From contig CM061227.1 in assembly GCA_030844895.1 (NCBI GenBank), positions 328,153 through 392,152 on the forward strand: DNA of 64,000 nt, in the 5' to 3' direction. Under the pieces are notes generated by a model. The model did not search any database, was not told where the DNA came from, and saw only the letters and a list, made by a program, of their open reading frames with translations. The position numbers and the translations under genes are program-made. This document shows, one piece after another, positions 37,391 through 49,796 of the stretch; the first letter of the stretch is position 1; every line of letters starts with the position of its first letter. This stretch comes from Ambrosia x helenae (lineage: Eukaryota; Streptophyta; Magnoliopsida; Asterales; Asteraceae).

Positions 37391-38292
37391 TGTTATGCAA
37401 CATATCATTATATTATTTTTGCTACAGATGGTAGTTGTTAAGCTATTGTTAACTATATAATGTATTAGGATGGTCAGTTACTTGCTTAATGGTTAGGAGC
37501 CACGATTAAGAGATAATTTAGAAGCATAAAATCTGAATTGCAATCTTATTTTTAGTCCTATATATTCAAATGTTTTCGGAAAGGTGTTTGAATTGTTAAA
37601 TAAACAAAGTACGTACATTGATACTGATGGATGATAAAACCCCGTTAGCACAAGAATCACGAGTCGCAAATCCCAATCTAACTACTCAACCAAGAAAACG
37701 ATTGATTTTGTCATCTCGTCAATTAATAATTTCTACGGCAATAAATACTGTATTCTAATATATGACTTTTTGTTACATGTAGAATTTATTAATTACATGT
37801 GTAATCACATAACAAAAAATAATCTTTGTTGCTTAAAAACATATATTTCGCTAAGAACATCCACAATGTGGTACTCACAACTGGCCAAAAAAGCCATGAG
37901 CTATTTATTGTCGTATTGAACGTGATGTGCCGACTCAATAGATTAAAAAAGCTATGGCTTTCGACAAAAGAAAATTAAACACATAACTCTTTTTAATCCC
38001 ACAGCATACACGTGTTTGTGTATGTAGTAGGATGATTAAATACAAAATGATTGTAACATGAAAAGTATATATAGGATGATTAAAAACTTTAAGCTAAGTG
38101 TGACAGTTTATGGATTAATAGAAAGTAGTAGAAGCTCGAAGGGTTGTGGCCACAAACCCGCTATCCCGAAGCCTACGTAGGGGGACACCCTAGCTGTGAG
38201 GATAATCGGCATGTAAAAAATGATTAAATAAAGTTTTTATTTTATTTTATTTTTGAGAAATTAGAATTAAGAAGCATAAATTCTCTTTTAAA

Positions 38293-38680
38293 GCCCTGCT
38301 TACGGCTCTGCGCATATAATGTATATATGTGTGGCCCTGGGGGGCAAAAGTAAAGTTGCACTAATTTTAACGTTATTTTACTAATTTCGTGAAAATAACG
38401 TTAAAAACGATGGATGGTTAATCATGCATCATGTGGTAGCGTTGATAGCCAAAAGACAAGGGGTTACATGCACCAATCGGGCTGTCCCAATTGCTAAGTG
38501 TTATGTGCCTTATGTCCAAGGCTTGATACAAAACCACTATCGAGCTGAGGGTCTCACTGGAAGCAGCCTCTCTATTCCCACGGGGTAGAGGTAAGGCTGT
38601 CTACATTTTACCCTCCTCAGACCCTACCTTAGCTTTGCTATTGGTGGGATTAACTGAGTATGATGATGATGATGATGATG
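38293..38680 (+). mobile_element. SINE-like retroposon copy C
   Basis: 388 bp, starting GCCCTGCTTACGG and ending in an ATG trinucleotide run. A perfect 15-bp duplication AAATTCTCTTTTAAA flanks it (38278-38292 and 38681-38695). It is collinear with copy A over its full length, including the inner AACGTTATTTT hairpin. Confidence 0.85.
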
Positions 38681-39052
38681 AAATTCTCTTTTAAACTTAC
38701 GTGGATCATCTATCGTGAGCCCAATGGGCTGATACGTCTATTTCCGCTTGGTAATTAATAGGTAGTCGTTTGTTTAGTGGTTAATAAAAGTCAATTTATT
38801 AACGGTGCATCATCTTCCTCTCAATCATCGTCGTGGTTTCTGTTAAAATTTTGAGTGTTTGTTCGCTGTTATCGCTTCCAGGTATTAAGCTTTTAAAATC
38901 TATATTTGTGGGGCTGATAATTTATAAAACAGAATTTGATATTCATTTTTCTAAAACAGAATTTTTAATATCTCAAGATTAATGCTATATTAAGTTTTGT
39001 TTTAATAAATAAAATCAAAATAAGGTTTTTTGATTTGTTTTCAACAATCAAA

Positions 39053-39215
39053 ACTAGGGGTGTAAACAAGCCGAGCCGGGCCCGAGCCTGACTGGGCTCA
39101 AGCTCGGCTCGTCATGGTTTTATGAAGCTCGAGCTAGGCTCGGTTCGAGCCTAATACTTTGAGCTCGAACTCGGCTCGACTCGGCTCAAAATAGTTATAG
39201 AACTATGTAAAAGAA
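39053..39215. repeat. Fragment of a (G)GGGTGTAAAC-type repeat
   Basis: Starts CTAGGGGTGTAAACAAGCCG and continues with GCTCGGCTCGAGC-rich sequence like other plant repeats of this kind. The right end appears lost against the copia remnant. Confidence 0.4.
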
Positions 39216-39216
39216 G

Positions 39217-40342
39217 CTAAAAAAAAATAATGGAAAGCAGATTTTTTGTGAGATTTGGAACAACTAACACATTTTTTAATGAAATGGAATTATTTAAATT
39301 AGTTTTTCCAATGTGGGTTACGGGTAATGATTCCCCGTTACCAAATGTGACTCGTATGTTATTGGTTTGAGGTTTTGAATAAGTTAGACCGAAAGTAGTA
39401 GGAAGCATATGTGTGGTAGCACCTGAATCGGCAGTCCAATCCGGAGTGTCCGTCGCAACATTGCATTTAGCAAGGAAGGCATCGGTGAGATTAGCATCTA
39501 GAGATTTTTTAGCAAAAGAACCAAGGTTAGGACAAGTAGTGGCGTAATGCCCCTCTTTTCGGCATAATTGACATAAGGGTGGTCTTTTGGTGTAAGAACC
39601 GTGCGACCACGATTATTGTTTGAGTGCCGTCCTCTTCCACGGGATGAGCCGGTACGGTTTTTTGTTTGATTCACGTAAAAGGCGGCTTGGGAAGGTTGAG
39701 ACCCGTGGAGTTTTTGGACAAACATTTCTTGGTTTTCGGCATTTGCCAAGAGGTCACGAAAAGAAGGTGCGGGATGGATGGTTCGTTGAGATGTGGAGAA
39801 GTTTTCAAAGGAGGCGCCTAGTCCACAAAGGAACCAATGACGCTTATCCTCATCACTTATGGGATGTCCAATAGCGGCAAGTTGGTCGGATAGGGACTTG
39901 AATTTTCGACCAAATTCGGACACAGAGGAGTCTCCTTTTTGAAGGGTTCGAAGGGTATCCTTTAGATTGTGAATACGTTCGATCGAACAATGGCTATAGG
40001 CATCGATTAAAGCTTTACAAACAGTGGCAGCCGTGGTGTGGCCGATGGTTTCTGCCATGGCCTCTTCGTTAGTGTGGAATTTATTAAAAGAAGGACCTTT
40101 TGATCATTGGTTTTCCAAGAAAGGTATGCGGGATTATCCGAGGTTTGATTTTCGGTGGATATTTTTTCGGGTGGGGGAGTGGTCGAACCATTAACATGTC
40201 CGAGTAAATTGAGATAGGCCAAAACCGGTGTTATTTGTTTCTCCCATGGGAGATAGTTGGTGGAGTTCAATTTAATGTTAATGAGATGACTAAGGGAATG
40301 GATAGGGATTGAGGAGAGGTCAAATGGATTGATTGTAGCCAT
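39217..40342 (-). pseudogene. Truncated copia gag-protease remnant
   Basis: Minus-strand frames starting at 40342 (MATINPFDLSS) give a UBN2-type gag: a LNSTNYLPWEKQI motif, then LSDQLAAIGHP and a CCHC-type region near 39540-39560 (CQLC...H...C on the minus strand), then a protease with a SGATTHM-like active site near 39430 and NVLVVPNLTKNLLS. Frame changes occur near 40055 and between 39500 and 39410. Integrase, reverse transcriptase and 3' LTR are all absent; sequence changes abruptly near 39217. Confidence 0.8.
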
Positions 40343-40512
40343 TTGAAGAAACCGATTAGCAAAAAAAAGGACAAGGAAAAGGGTTGACTAGAAGAAAGTA
40401 AAAGAAGAAAATAGAAGACTTTGGGATTCGGTTGAAATGAAAAAAAAAAGGGACAGAAGGCAGCGAATTTTAGAGAGGAAAAGGGATTTGATCTTGTCTG
40501 GCTGATACCATA

Positions 40513-40715
40513 TGATAATGGTAAAAACTTGATGGTTTCTATTGATTATAGGACAAGTTTAAATACAAGAAAATGTTACAACAAGAAAGGAGAGAATATC
40601 TCTCTTTACTAAAAATGTACAAAACATACTAAATGATAATAAAGAGGGAGATTGACTAGGAGGGAATCAAGGTGAAAAGAGCATTTCAAGGCATGTGTTA
40701 TGAGATATGTTGACA
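40513..40715 (-). repeat. LTR of the truncated copia element
   Basis: On the minus strand it starts TGTCAACATATC and ends CCATTATCA, 203 bp, followed two bases later by TGGTATCAGCC, a primer site resembling initiator tRNA-Met. Short LTRs of this size are seen in copia elements. Confidence 0.65.
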
Positions 40716-41212
40716 ATACCCCACTCAAAAATAGGAAAAAAAAATTAATAACTAAATTACAAAAAGGGGCCCACATTCTCTCCAACAAACCGGTCCTTTG
40801 GGATGGACGGGCCGAGCTTGGTCCACTCCCTCCGGTATCAAGGATGGAATTTTCAATGGTCACTGTTGGCGACAGTTTCCTGACTCAATTTTTTCTCAAG
40901 TAATCCACGACGCAAAACTTGTGACCAAAATTTTCTTCCACAATTTGTGATTGGATTTTTCTTTCACAAATTAAACATGTCACATAAAGAGCTATCTAAC
41001 TTGTGTCGTAAAATCGATACAAGATTGGCAAGAACTTTATTCTATCGAAGATCGTCAACGACACAATTTATCATCCTTACTGAGATTTGGGCTTAGTGAG
41101 ATTTGGGCTTAGATGAAATTGTTGATTAAGTACGTACACACTTTGCACTCATTAGTCCGACATGCATTGTTATAAATCCAAATTAGGTACAAAACCACTT
41201 TTATTTATAGGG

Positions 41213-41590
41213 TTAGATCAAATAAAGTGAAAGAAATATAAAAAGTCGTAGAAATGATATCAAACGAACTCTGATTGAATTTATTCAAGCGGCATAGAAA
41301 CCGTCTCATCGAACTCTACAATCTTAGTTTTTAGGTTTTTGCTTTTTTTTTAGCTTGTAGTTTTTAGAATTTATGTTATATCATTGCGTCTTTTATGTAG
41401 CATTGCGTTTTTTTTTTCATAATTGTGTCATTTTTTGCGATTCATTATGTCTTTTGTCTTTAGCATTGTGTTATATTTTGTGGCTCATTCTGTCATATTT
41501 TTGTGATCTATTGTGTTTTTTGTATCATTATCAATGTTTGTTACACTATTAGGACACTTGACCTTTCATTTATTTTACAATGTTATTATA
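41213..41590 (+). repeat. Dispersed repeat, first of a direct pair
   Basis: Shares long stretches with 45207-45580: AAGTCGTAG, ATTCAAGCGGCAT, CCGTCTCATCGAA, ATCTTAGTTTTTAGGTTTTT, then TTATATCATTGCGTCTTTT. Same orientation, non-coding. Confidence 0.65.
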
Positions 41591-41929
41591 TATACAACTT
41601 ATTCACAAATTTCGCTTCCAAGGAGGCTTAAGTTTATAATGTTTATGATACTAGACTTAATTAATCGATAATGAGGATATGGGTGGACCGTCCGCCATTG
41701 ATAAATTCATGTTGCCAATAGATTAATGACACCAAGTGGACACCACACCTTAAGTGCATTATGCCGTTACCCACTATTAACTATTTGAAAAGAAGGTAGG
41801 CCAGCTATGTCTGCCCATAATGTGTAAAGTTATAATCTCACTTAAAGTTAATTTGGTGTTTAATGAAGTAGTGCACTAAACCTTTTTTACGGAAACTATT
41901 TTTATTAACGACAAATTTTATTACACCTT

Positions 41930-42030
41930 GATTTCACCTCACATTGTATTTGTAAGGATTTAAACTTATAACCTCACATTTATCACATTTATAAGGAAGG
42001 ACACCATACCACTAGACCAAGAGGTCATGG
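41930..42030 (-). mobile_element. tRNA-like SINE head relic
   Basis: On the minus strand TGGTCTAGTGGTATGG resembles box A and the later GGTTATAAGTTTAAATCC resembles box B. No complete element boundaries seen. Confidence 0.4.
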
Positions 42031-42054
42031 GTTTACCAAAACTATTTAACATTG

Positions 42055-42207
42055 ATTCAACACTTAATCATTCAGATCTTTTTAACCATTCAGCACCTAA
42101 TCAAACAAACAGCCCTTAAGTATTATGGTCTAACGCCCTTTGTGAGATGGCAAATTTTCGATTGGGGCGTGAATATGGCGTGAAAGGGGTGGGGCATTGG
42201 TGGGCTA
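42055..42207. repeat. Left arm of a long inverted repeat pair
   Basis: About 155 bp that recurs inverted at 44783-44941, including AGTATTATGGTCTAACGCCC and GCGTGAATATGGCGTGAAAG. It also contains half of an ATGGTTAAG-type MITE (CATTCAGATCT, CCATTCAGC). Confidence 0.8.
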
Positions 42208-42369
42208 ACCCTTAGCCTAAGGCGTCTCCCTTTTATCTGGAAGGTTCAAATCCTATAAAGGTGTAAATATTGATGGTTAAATAGTTACGGAAACTATTTA
42301 ACCATCAATATTTACACCTTTATAGGATTTGAACCTTCCGGTTAAAAGGGAGACACCTTAGGCTAAGGT
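42208..42369. repeat. Near-perfect 79-bp-arm hairpin made of two tRNA-SINE-like heads
   Basis: The arms 42208-42286 and 42292-42369 pair with only a few mismatches around a 5-base loop (ACGGA). Each arm contains GGTTCAAATCC, an exact Pol III box B consensus, and TAGCCTAAGG upstream, so the structure looks like two inverted copies of one tRNA-derived segment. Confidence 0.85.
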
Positions 42370-43927
42370 TTATGATTTCACTAATTTTCACTTCACTTCA
42401 TTTATTTTACATTGTGTAAAATAACTTAACTCTATTGTGTAAATACACTTTAACCTAAGTGGTGTTTGACAACATCCTAACTAAAAACCATTCTTTTTTT
42501 GTCATCTTTTGATACGAGTGATTTTATAATGTGGTGGTAGACGGTGGTGACTCACCATAGGAGGTGAAACAGAGGAATTATAGAGAAGATAGCTCAATAA
42601 TTCAGTGATCTTATTCAACAACCCATTATCTGTATATAGACTCTACTAACCGACTCAACTATCATTTGTCTAACATTATACATTTTACCCCCTAGACATA
42701 GACATATTACATTTTAATCCCTTGACTATTTGACACATATCAATACTCCCCCATATAAAGTTCTTGACCCTAAGAACTACAACGAATTCACACAAAAATT
42801 GAAAGTCCGCCTTGAATCATATAAAGCTGAAGCCTGTTTCTTTTCTTGATGATTCGACTGATTCTCAACATGATTCTTTGCAGCTATTTTAAGCATTGAC
42901 TACACACATTTATTTAGCTCCATAACAAGTTGCTACACATTGTGTAGTAACAATAGACATCAATATGAATTGGTTCATTCATTATAACAATTCCAGTAGA
43001 TATGTTTCCACTTCTAATCAAACTCAACATACTTACTTTCCCTTCTGTACACTTTTGTGCAATTGTTTGCAGCAGTTTGTTTCTCTTAGCAAATTAGTCC
43101 ATACAAGCTCCTCTATAATTCTGATAATATCAACCCATGAAACCATCTAAATATCATAACCCTTCAATCGAAAGCATAAGTTCTGTTGCAGCCATGTGTA
43201 TTTCAAAAACAACTTCCATTTATAATACACACGAAGCCTAGTGATATAATCCCTTTAAACATGATGAGTAGTGAATAAGTACCACCCAAAAACCCATCTA
43301 GTAGGACCTTCAAGATAGAATGTAGTTGTGTGATAGTGAATCAAATCCATTGAAATGCAGTCATAAAAGTAGTGACTTTGTCGTCTGCACACATATATGA
43401 GTAACCATATTTTTGTCCTCTTATTAAAAATTCCCCTCACTAGCCATTCAAAGATTACAACTATTGCCCACTTGATTATAACTAGTGACCGTAGACTGGA
43501 TTGTTCTTCGAAGTAATTATCGCCAACCACTCACAAATGACGACATTAGTCTTTATGCCTTAAACACTATGCTGATTCTTTGCTTTACAAAAATCAAAAT
43601 ATATCTTCATTAATCTTGTTCTCCCATTCCATATATCACCATCCCATGATAGGTAATAAATCACATTATAATGTTCCTATTTAACTTCTGATGGACACTT
43701 GAAGATTGGGCCATTATACCTATAGAAATGATTCTGGTTATTCAACTCTAAATTCTTAGAATTCCTAAACCGTGTAAGCGTCAACATACGGTTATCGCCA
43801 GCTTCACAAAACATGTTTTCGTATACTTGTTGAACAACAAATGTGAACTTCATAATCTCTCCACCTTTACACTCTATATTACAAACCCAACCGTATCTAT
43901 ACTACAAACCCAACCGTATCAATCCAC

Positions 43928-44705
43928 TTAATTTGTTTTCCACAATGAAGAAATCCAACACCGATTCCTGTGGGACTGAATTGCGCTATCCCATAAATTG
44001 TATATTTCAACCCCTTTTTTTTCTTGACTCGTAACTATTTCCTCATGAAAATGTATGAGGACTGATATTCTCTTTAGTATCTTATCACCCATTTTAAGTT
44101 TGACATTCATATCTTGATTTAAAACACCGATGTCATGTTGAATCTTATCACCAATAACCGGGCTTTGATATTCACTTTCAACCCTTTTAGGCATTTCATC
44201 AAACACCTTGGGTGCACACTTATCTTCCATTGACTTAAGAGAACAGAGATATTCAAATTTTCCCTCATTGCTACTAATCAGATTGCAATTGTGCAGAGAA
44301 TAAAGTTTACTCACCTTGGGAAAAGATGTTACAATTTGACTTGAAGCTTTGACCTTCGTCATTTGCTCCTATAGTATCCTTAATTTGTCCCCCATTCCTT
44401 CCAATTCTTCCAATGATGTTTTAGAGTTCAGATCGCTTGAAGATTGCACCATGACCACATCCTTGTCTTCCAGATTTGTCCCTAACAATTGAGTTGTAAT
44501 TGCCTGTTCGTACTCCTCCCAAGACAATTCTTCAACAGTGGTGGTTACAGTCTTCAAGAACGATTCATGGCATTTGAGAGCTTTACCCTCTAAATTGATC
44601 GCCACAAATCGGACTTTGAAATTTCTTGGGGTTTTGTCCACATAAAAAAATGTTTACACTTACATATCCAGTCATCCACATTGGTACCATCAAAATTAGG
44701 AAATT
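43928..44705 (-). pseudogene. Retrotransposon gag remnant
   Basis: Minus-strand reading gives FDGTNVDDWI near 44690, an opening typical of plant retrotransposon gag domains, then VRFVAINLEGKALKCHESF and WEEYEQAITTQL. A shift near 44645 (A-run) and an in-frame stop at 44369-44371 interrupt it; after the stop the same frame stays open to 43928. Neither protease nor polymerase follows. Confidence 0.55.
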
Positions 44706-44782
44706 AAATTTTACCTAATCTATAAAAAAAATCCTTCATTCCCCTCTGGTGGTCCCCACAATATCCCCTACTTCTTACGTTG

Positions 44783-44941
44783 TTAGCCCACCAACGCCCC
44801 ACCCCTTTCACGCCATATTCACGCCCAGTCAAAAATTTGCCATCTCAGAAGGGGCGTTAGACCATAATACTTAGAGGGTGTTTGGTTGATTAAGTGTTGA
44901 ATGGTTAAGAAGATCTGAATGGTTAAGTGTTGAATGGTTCA
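44783..44941. repeat. Right arm of the long inverted repeat pair
   Basis: Inverse of 42055-42207 with about one change per ten bases. From 44871 it runs on into a MITE (AGAGGGTGTTTGGT ... ACCAAATAGCCCCTTA, ending near 45022). Confidence 0.8.
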
Positions 44942-45022
44942 ACTACATCCCAAGTCTGAATGCTTCAGCATTAACCATTCCATTTAGAGGCTCATTAAAA
45001 GCCTTACCAAATAGCCCCTTAG
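44871..45022. mobile_element. ATGGTTAAG-type MITE
   Basis: The ends AGAGGGTGTTTGGT and ACCAAATAGCCCCTTA form imperfect inverted repeats. The interior repeats TGAATGGTTAAG. About 150 bp. Confidence 0.6.
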
Positions 45023-45206
45023 CCTTACCATCATATCGTATCCCTTTGGGACTATTAATTACTAAATTAACTTGATTATTACAAAGCGGAAAGTTATTCA
45101 TTAAACATACTAGGTTAGAACCCGCGTATTGCATTAGTTGAATAAGTAAAGTAATTGTTAGTAATAAAGATATAGAAATCATAAAATGATATATTGAGAT
45201 AGGGTT

Positions 45207-45580
45207 ATGATCAAATACACAGTGAAAGAAAAATAGGAAGTCGTAGGAAGTGTATCAAACGGACTCCGATTGAACTCATTCAAGCGGCATTGGAACCGTC
45301 TCATCGAATCCTACGATCTTAGTTTTTAGGTTTTTCCTCTTTTGGATTTTTACCTTGTAGTTTAAGAATTTACGTTATATCATTGTGTCTTTTTCTTATT
45401 TTCATCACTGTGTCAATTTTGCGATTCATTATGTCTTTTTTCTTCGACATTGTGTTATATTTTTCGACATTGTATTATATTTTGTGGCTTATTGTGTTAT
45501 ATTTTATGATTTATTATGTTTTTTTTTTGTATCATTTTCACCCTTCTCATTTTTTTACACTGTGTAGAATAATTTGACCT
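45207..45580 (+). repeat. Dispersed repeat, second of a direct pair
   Basis: Direct copy of 41213-41590, see there. The 4 kb spacing and same orientation recall LTRs, but TG...CA ends and a primer site are not visible. Confidence 0.6.
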
Positions 45581-46124
45581 TATTGAGATAAGATATTTAA
45601 GTTTATATATATATTATGATTTATTAAGAGAATCGAGGAAAACATCTCGGGCTCATAGAACTGTAACACGTGACACTCAATATTGTTATTGTTATTTAAT
45701 AACTTTCAAAAAAAATATTGTTATTCACACGACATGGAGATAATTTGTGATTTTATTTTAGAAAAGATTCAAACACGTCACCTTATACCACTTGATTCAT
45801 GTTACCACAAGTGAACAATCATCTCACCTTTTTTTGCACAAAAAGCCGTTTGTAGCTAAGCATCATGTGGCCGATTGAAGATCGAGGAGAATGATGGGAA
45901 TCTTGAAGATCCTATACAAAGCCATGGTGTAAAACAAAGACAAAAGGGAAAAGGAAAGTGGCTAACACATGCAATCATGTATGTCCTCAATAAGAGGTTG
46001 AACTTGCTTTTGTACTTAAAGTTATTTGACAGTACTGTCATCTCCTTCCCTAAAGTATAGGCTCGGGTCCAGTCGGGCCGGTTGTTGATTAGACTGTTAG
46101 TATTAGCGTTAATGACAGTTGAAG

Positions 46125-46440
46125 TAATCGCTCACCAATTTAAGTAGTTGTTATTAGTTATCTTGTTAAGTAGGAGTTTGCATTGATCGAGTAAATCCTA
46201 TCATCTCACTCAGAATAAGATTGATTCAGTCTCGTTATTGAGATTAACTGACAATTCGAACTTAAAACATGGAACATGTTGTGACTTTTGACATACTTGT
46301 GAATAAAATTTCACGACAAATAGCTTCTTTAAATTTCCATGATATTTAGAAACATAGCAAATACTATAAAAGGGTTAATGTTCCGAACTTAAAGGCATTA
46401 CTTAAACTTTTTAATAAATCTTTGAGTAAACTTTCATTTT
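46125..46440 (+). repeat. Dispersed repeat; related empty site of the CACTA insertion
   Basis: Parallel to 48345-48512 joined to 61673-61810: GTTATTATCTTGTTAA-like, then ACAT-GAAC, TTGACATA, TTGTGAATAA, AAATTTCCATGAT, and AAAAGCATTACTTTA-like stretches in the same order. It lacks the CACTA element. Confidence 0.6.
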
Positions 46441-46764
46441 CGTCCATGTGATTAATCATTTTTGCTGCTTTCATCCAAAAAGCATCGAAAAAGTTTTCTT
46501 CGCAACTGGGTCTCTATGGTTTCAAAATCTTACCCTTTGACTTAACAAAAGCTTTGGATGTGATTAACGAAATTGATGAAGAAAACAAGATTTTGAAACT
46601 ACAAGAATAACAAAATGCTAGAAAAAAATTTCTGGATGAAAGTGGTAAAATTGACTAAATAACATAGACGTAAATGAGAATTAATTTACTCAAAAGTTTT
46701 AGTAAAACTTTATACTAATCTATATATTTTTTATGGTGGACCTTTTTCCGAATTTTCTTATATT

Positions 46765-47402
46765 ATATATTAGATTATATCACGGGGTCTTCTCGAGGTA
46801 CACAAATATAATATTAAGACAAAATATGTGTTACAATATAGGATAGAAAGTAATTTACTATAATATGAGAAAGCAACAATTTCAATCTTGTGAATAACAA
46901 TGAAAATGTATATTAAATAGAGAATGCATTTTTGGATGAGGTGCAAAGACAGAAACAACCATTGTAGGGCGTGATTGAGACGGTAGTCTTAAAGGTGTAG
47001 TTTGTATCAATAAAATATTAAATAGTTTTTAATAAACAAAAATATAAAAAAATTAGTTAAAAAATAAATATTAAATAAATAAGAGATAAAGCTGAAATTA
47101 TGATTTAATTATATTATTTCATATGAGATAGAAATAAGATAATCACAAGATTTTTATTTATTATAAACTAGAATATATCCCGGAAGCTTTTCGGGATATA
47201 TAAATCTAATATGAAGTGATAAAATATATGTTATGATGTAAAATAGAAATTAATGTACTATAATATAAGAAAACAACAATTTTGAACATGTGAATAAGAA
47301 TGAAAATGTATATTAAAAAGAAGATGTATGTGTTGGATGATGAGCAGAGCTAGAAACAACTATTACATGGCGTAATTGAGACGGTGGTCTTGAAGGTATG
47401 AC
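46765..47402 (+). repeat. Imperfect direct duplication, units of about 240 bp
   Basis: 46765-47010 and 47168-47402 share ATATATCCCGG-like starts, TTACTATAATATGAGAAA-like cores, GAATAACAATGAAAATGTAT, and TGATTGAGACGGTAGTCTT. The divergence is considerable. The second unit is followed near 47520-47720 by the same block found in the SDR intron near 31450-31660. Confidence 0.6.
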
Positions 47403-48712
47403 TGTTTTTTTTTTTTTGAAAGAAGTAGTTTTAACCTATTCTGCTCTTGATGAAGATATAATTCCTAGTTTGAACATGATTAGTGATTTACCTAGACATG
47501 ATTAATGAATTACCCGAACACATTGTATTTTTTTTCCTGTATGACCAAAAACCCACAAAAAAATCGTTTTTTTTCGTTTTTTGTATGGCACTATAGTACT
47601 CGTTAGAAGGATAATAAAACGTTCGTTAATTTGGTGCTTTTTTTTTTGAAAAAAAATCTCGTATATAAAAGTTATTAACGTTTTAAAATTGTGAAAGAAA
47701 CATAAGAGAGAAAGAGACTTTTGGATGGAAATAAAGAGGAGAATGTCACGTAGCACACCCAAGGAGGACGATAGTCTCTTTGAGTGCCATGTATGATTTC
47801 ATGCTTTGAAATATTATTAGGGAAAATTACACGTTTTGTCCTTTATTTTGCCTCAAATTGCACCGTGTGTCCTTTATCTTTAAAAATTACACCGTATGTC
47901 CTTTATTTGAAACTTTTACACACCACAAGTCCTTTACACTAACCACATCCAATATCTTGGTTCTAATAATTATTTAAAATACATTTACAACTCTAAAAAT
48001 TGTATAAATTTTACAGAAGCTTATTTACATCCCAAATCATTATTTTCATTTTTACTTTTAGAAAATGTGTTTTAAATATATCTAATACATTTTCTTTTAG
48101 TAATTCATAATTAATTCATTATAAAACCGATTTGAGTGATTCAAAAGCCCAAAATTTTTATAAATTTTTTTCTATCATATTTAGCCCTTGTAAAAATTAT
48201 TATTTTAGAAAATCCTATACTAAATATTTTTAAGCATTTTAAATCAAATTATTTATTATTAAAGAAAATAAATTTATTTTAAATTAAATGAAAACAGAAG
48301 ATACTTACAAAATTATTTTCCAACTTTCTACATAAGTATATGGGTTAAGTAATTTGCTTGCTAACTTAAGCAGTTGTTAATTATTATCTTGTTAAATAGG
48401 GGTTTGATAGAGTAAGTAGTATCGTTTTCGCTTGACACCTGATCGATTCAATCTCATTTTCTTTGTTAAAATCATCTTACCATTTAAACTCAAACATAGA
48501 ACTTGTGACATACACTACAAGAATTTTAAGTATTAGCGACAACACCTTTAGCGGCGACACGCCTAGGTGTCGCCGCTAAAGACCAATCAACACCTAACCA
48601 CTCAGCCACCGTCGGATCAAAGCATAGATCAACGATCAAAGCATTACACTGTTTAGCAAAACCAAATTTCATTACATTGTTTTTTATATATTTTTCTGTT
48701 TTTTTTAATTTG

Positions 48713-49150
48713 TATGTATGTATGTAAGTGTGTATGTATGTATGTACATACGTATGAATATATGTATGTATGAGTGTATGTATGTATGCGTGTATGTATG
48801 TATGTATGCGTGTATGTATGTATGTGTGTATGTATGTATGTATGTATGTATGTATGTATGTATGTATGTATGTATGCGTGTATGTATGTATGTGTGTATG
48901 TATGTATGTATGAGTATGTATGTATGTTTGTATGAGTGTATGTATGTATGTATGTATGAGTATATGTATGTATGAGTGTATGTATGTATGCGTGTATGTA
49001 TGTATGAGTATGTATGTATGTATAAGTATGCGTGTATGTATGTATGTATGTATGTATGTATGTATGTATGTATGTATGTATGTATGAGTATGTATGTATG
49101 TATGTATGTATGAGTGTATGTATGTATGTATGAGTATATGTATGTATGCG
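48713..49150. repeat. TATG tetranucleotide microsatellite
   Basis: About 440 bp of TATG units with GTATGAG and GTATGCG variants. Long frames on the minus strand encode only His-Thr-Tyr-Ile repeats and are not genes. The array resumes at 60744. Confidence 0.97.
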
Positions 49151-49695
49151 CATGGCCGGCCCTTAAGGGGTGCGGGGAGGACCCCCCCGGGCCCAATTTC
49201 TCGGGGGCACATTAACTGTGACAACTCGGGTAAATCTCTCTTCTGGTTTCTATCTTTTTGTTTGATTCCTTCGTTACTCTTTTGTTCTTTTGGTACTTGT
49301 GCAATTTTCGGGACGAAAATTCTTTTAACGTGGGGATGATGTGACACCTGGCAAATTCGGGTTAACAACATGGTCTAGATGAAAGTCTACCTTAGCGAGT
49401 CACGCGTATACGGTACTTAACTGGGTTAGTTAGGTCGGGTTATGGTTCGGGAACTATTGGTTAGTCTAGAAGATCATTGGATGTTGGTCTAGAGGTTCGT
49501 TAGATGTCAGTCCTTAACCAAGTGTACAAACGGTGACGATCGGTAGGATCGTCAGGGCATACGGAACATACGAGTCTCGAGTCCCGGGAATTGGTGAACG
49601 AGTATGAATATGTGTATTTACTTGTGTTATGTGTTTACAATCATTATATGACTTGTCGGTACATTAATATGTGTTAACATATGTTAAAACGGGGT

Positions 49696-49796
49696 TCATG
49701 TGGTGTGACTGGGAATCATGTGGTGTGACTGGGGTTCATATGGTGTGACTGGGAATCATGTGGTGTGACTGGGATTCATATGGTGCGACTGGGGCT
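49696..49796 (+). repeat. Five 20-bp tandem units in the LTR
   Basis: Unit TCATGTGGTGTGACTGGG plus two bases, repeated about five times with ATGTGG/ATATGG variants, upstream of the TATA box. The same array is in the 3' LTR at +8085. Confidence 0.9.

Noticed and set aside
48526..49371. Long minus-strand frames of repeated His-Thr-Tyr-Ile over 48.5-49.4 kb
   Set aside because: They are translations of the TATG microsatellite; all frames stay open because the 4-base unit yields no stop in several phases.
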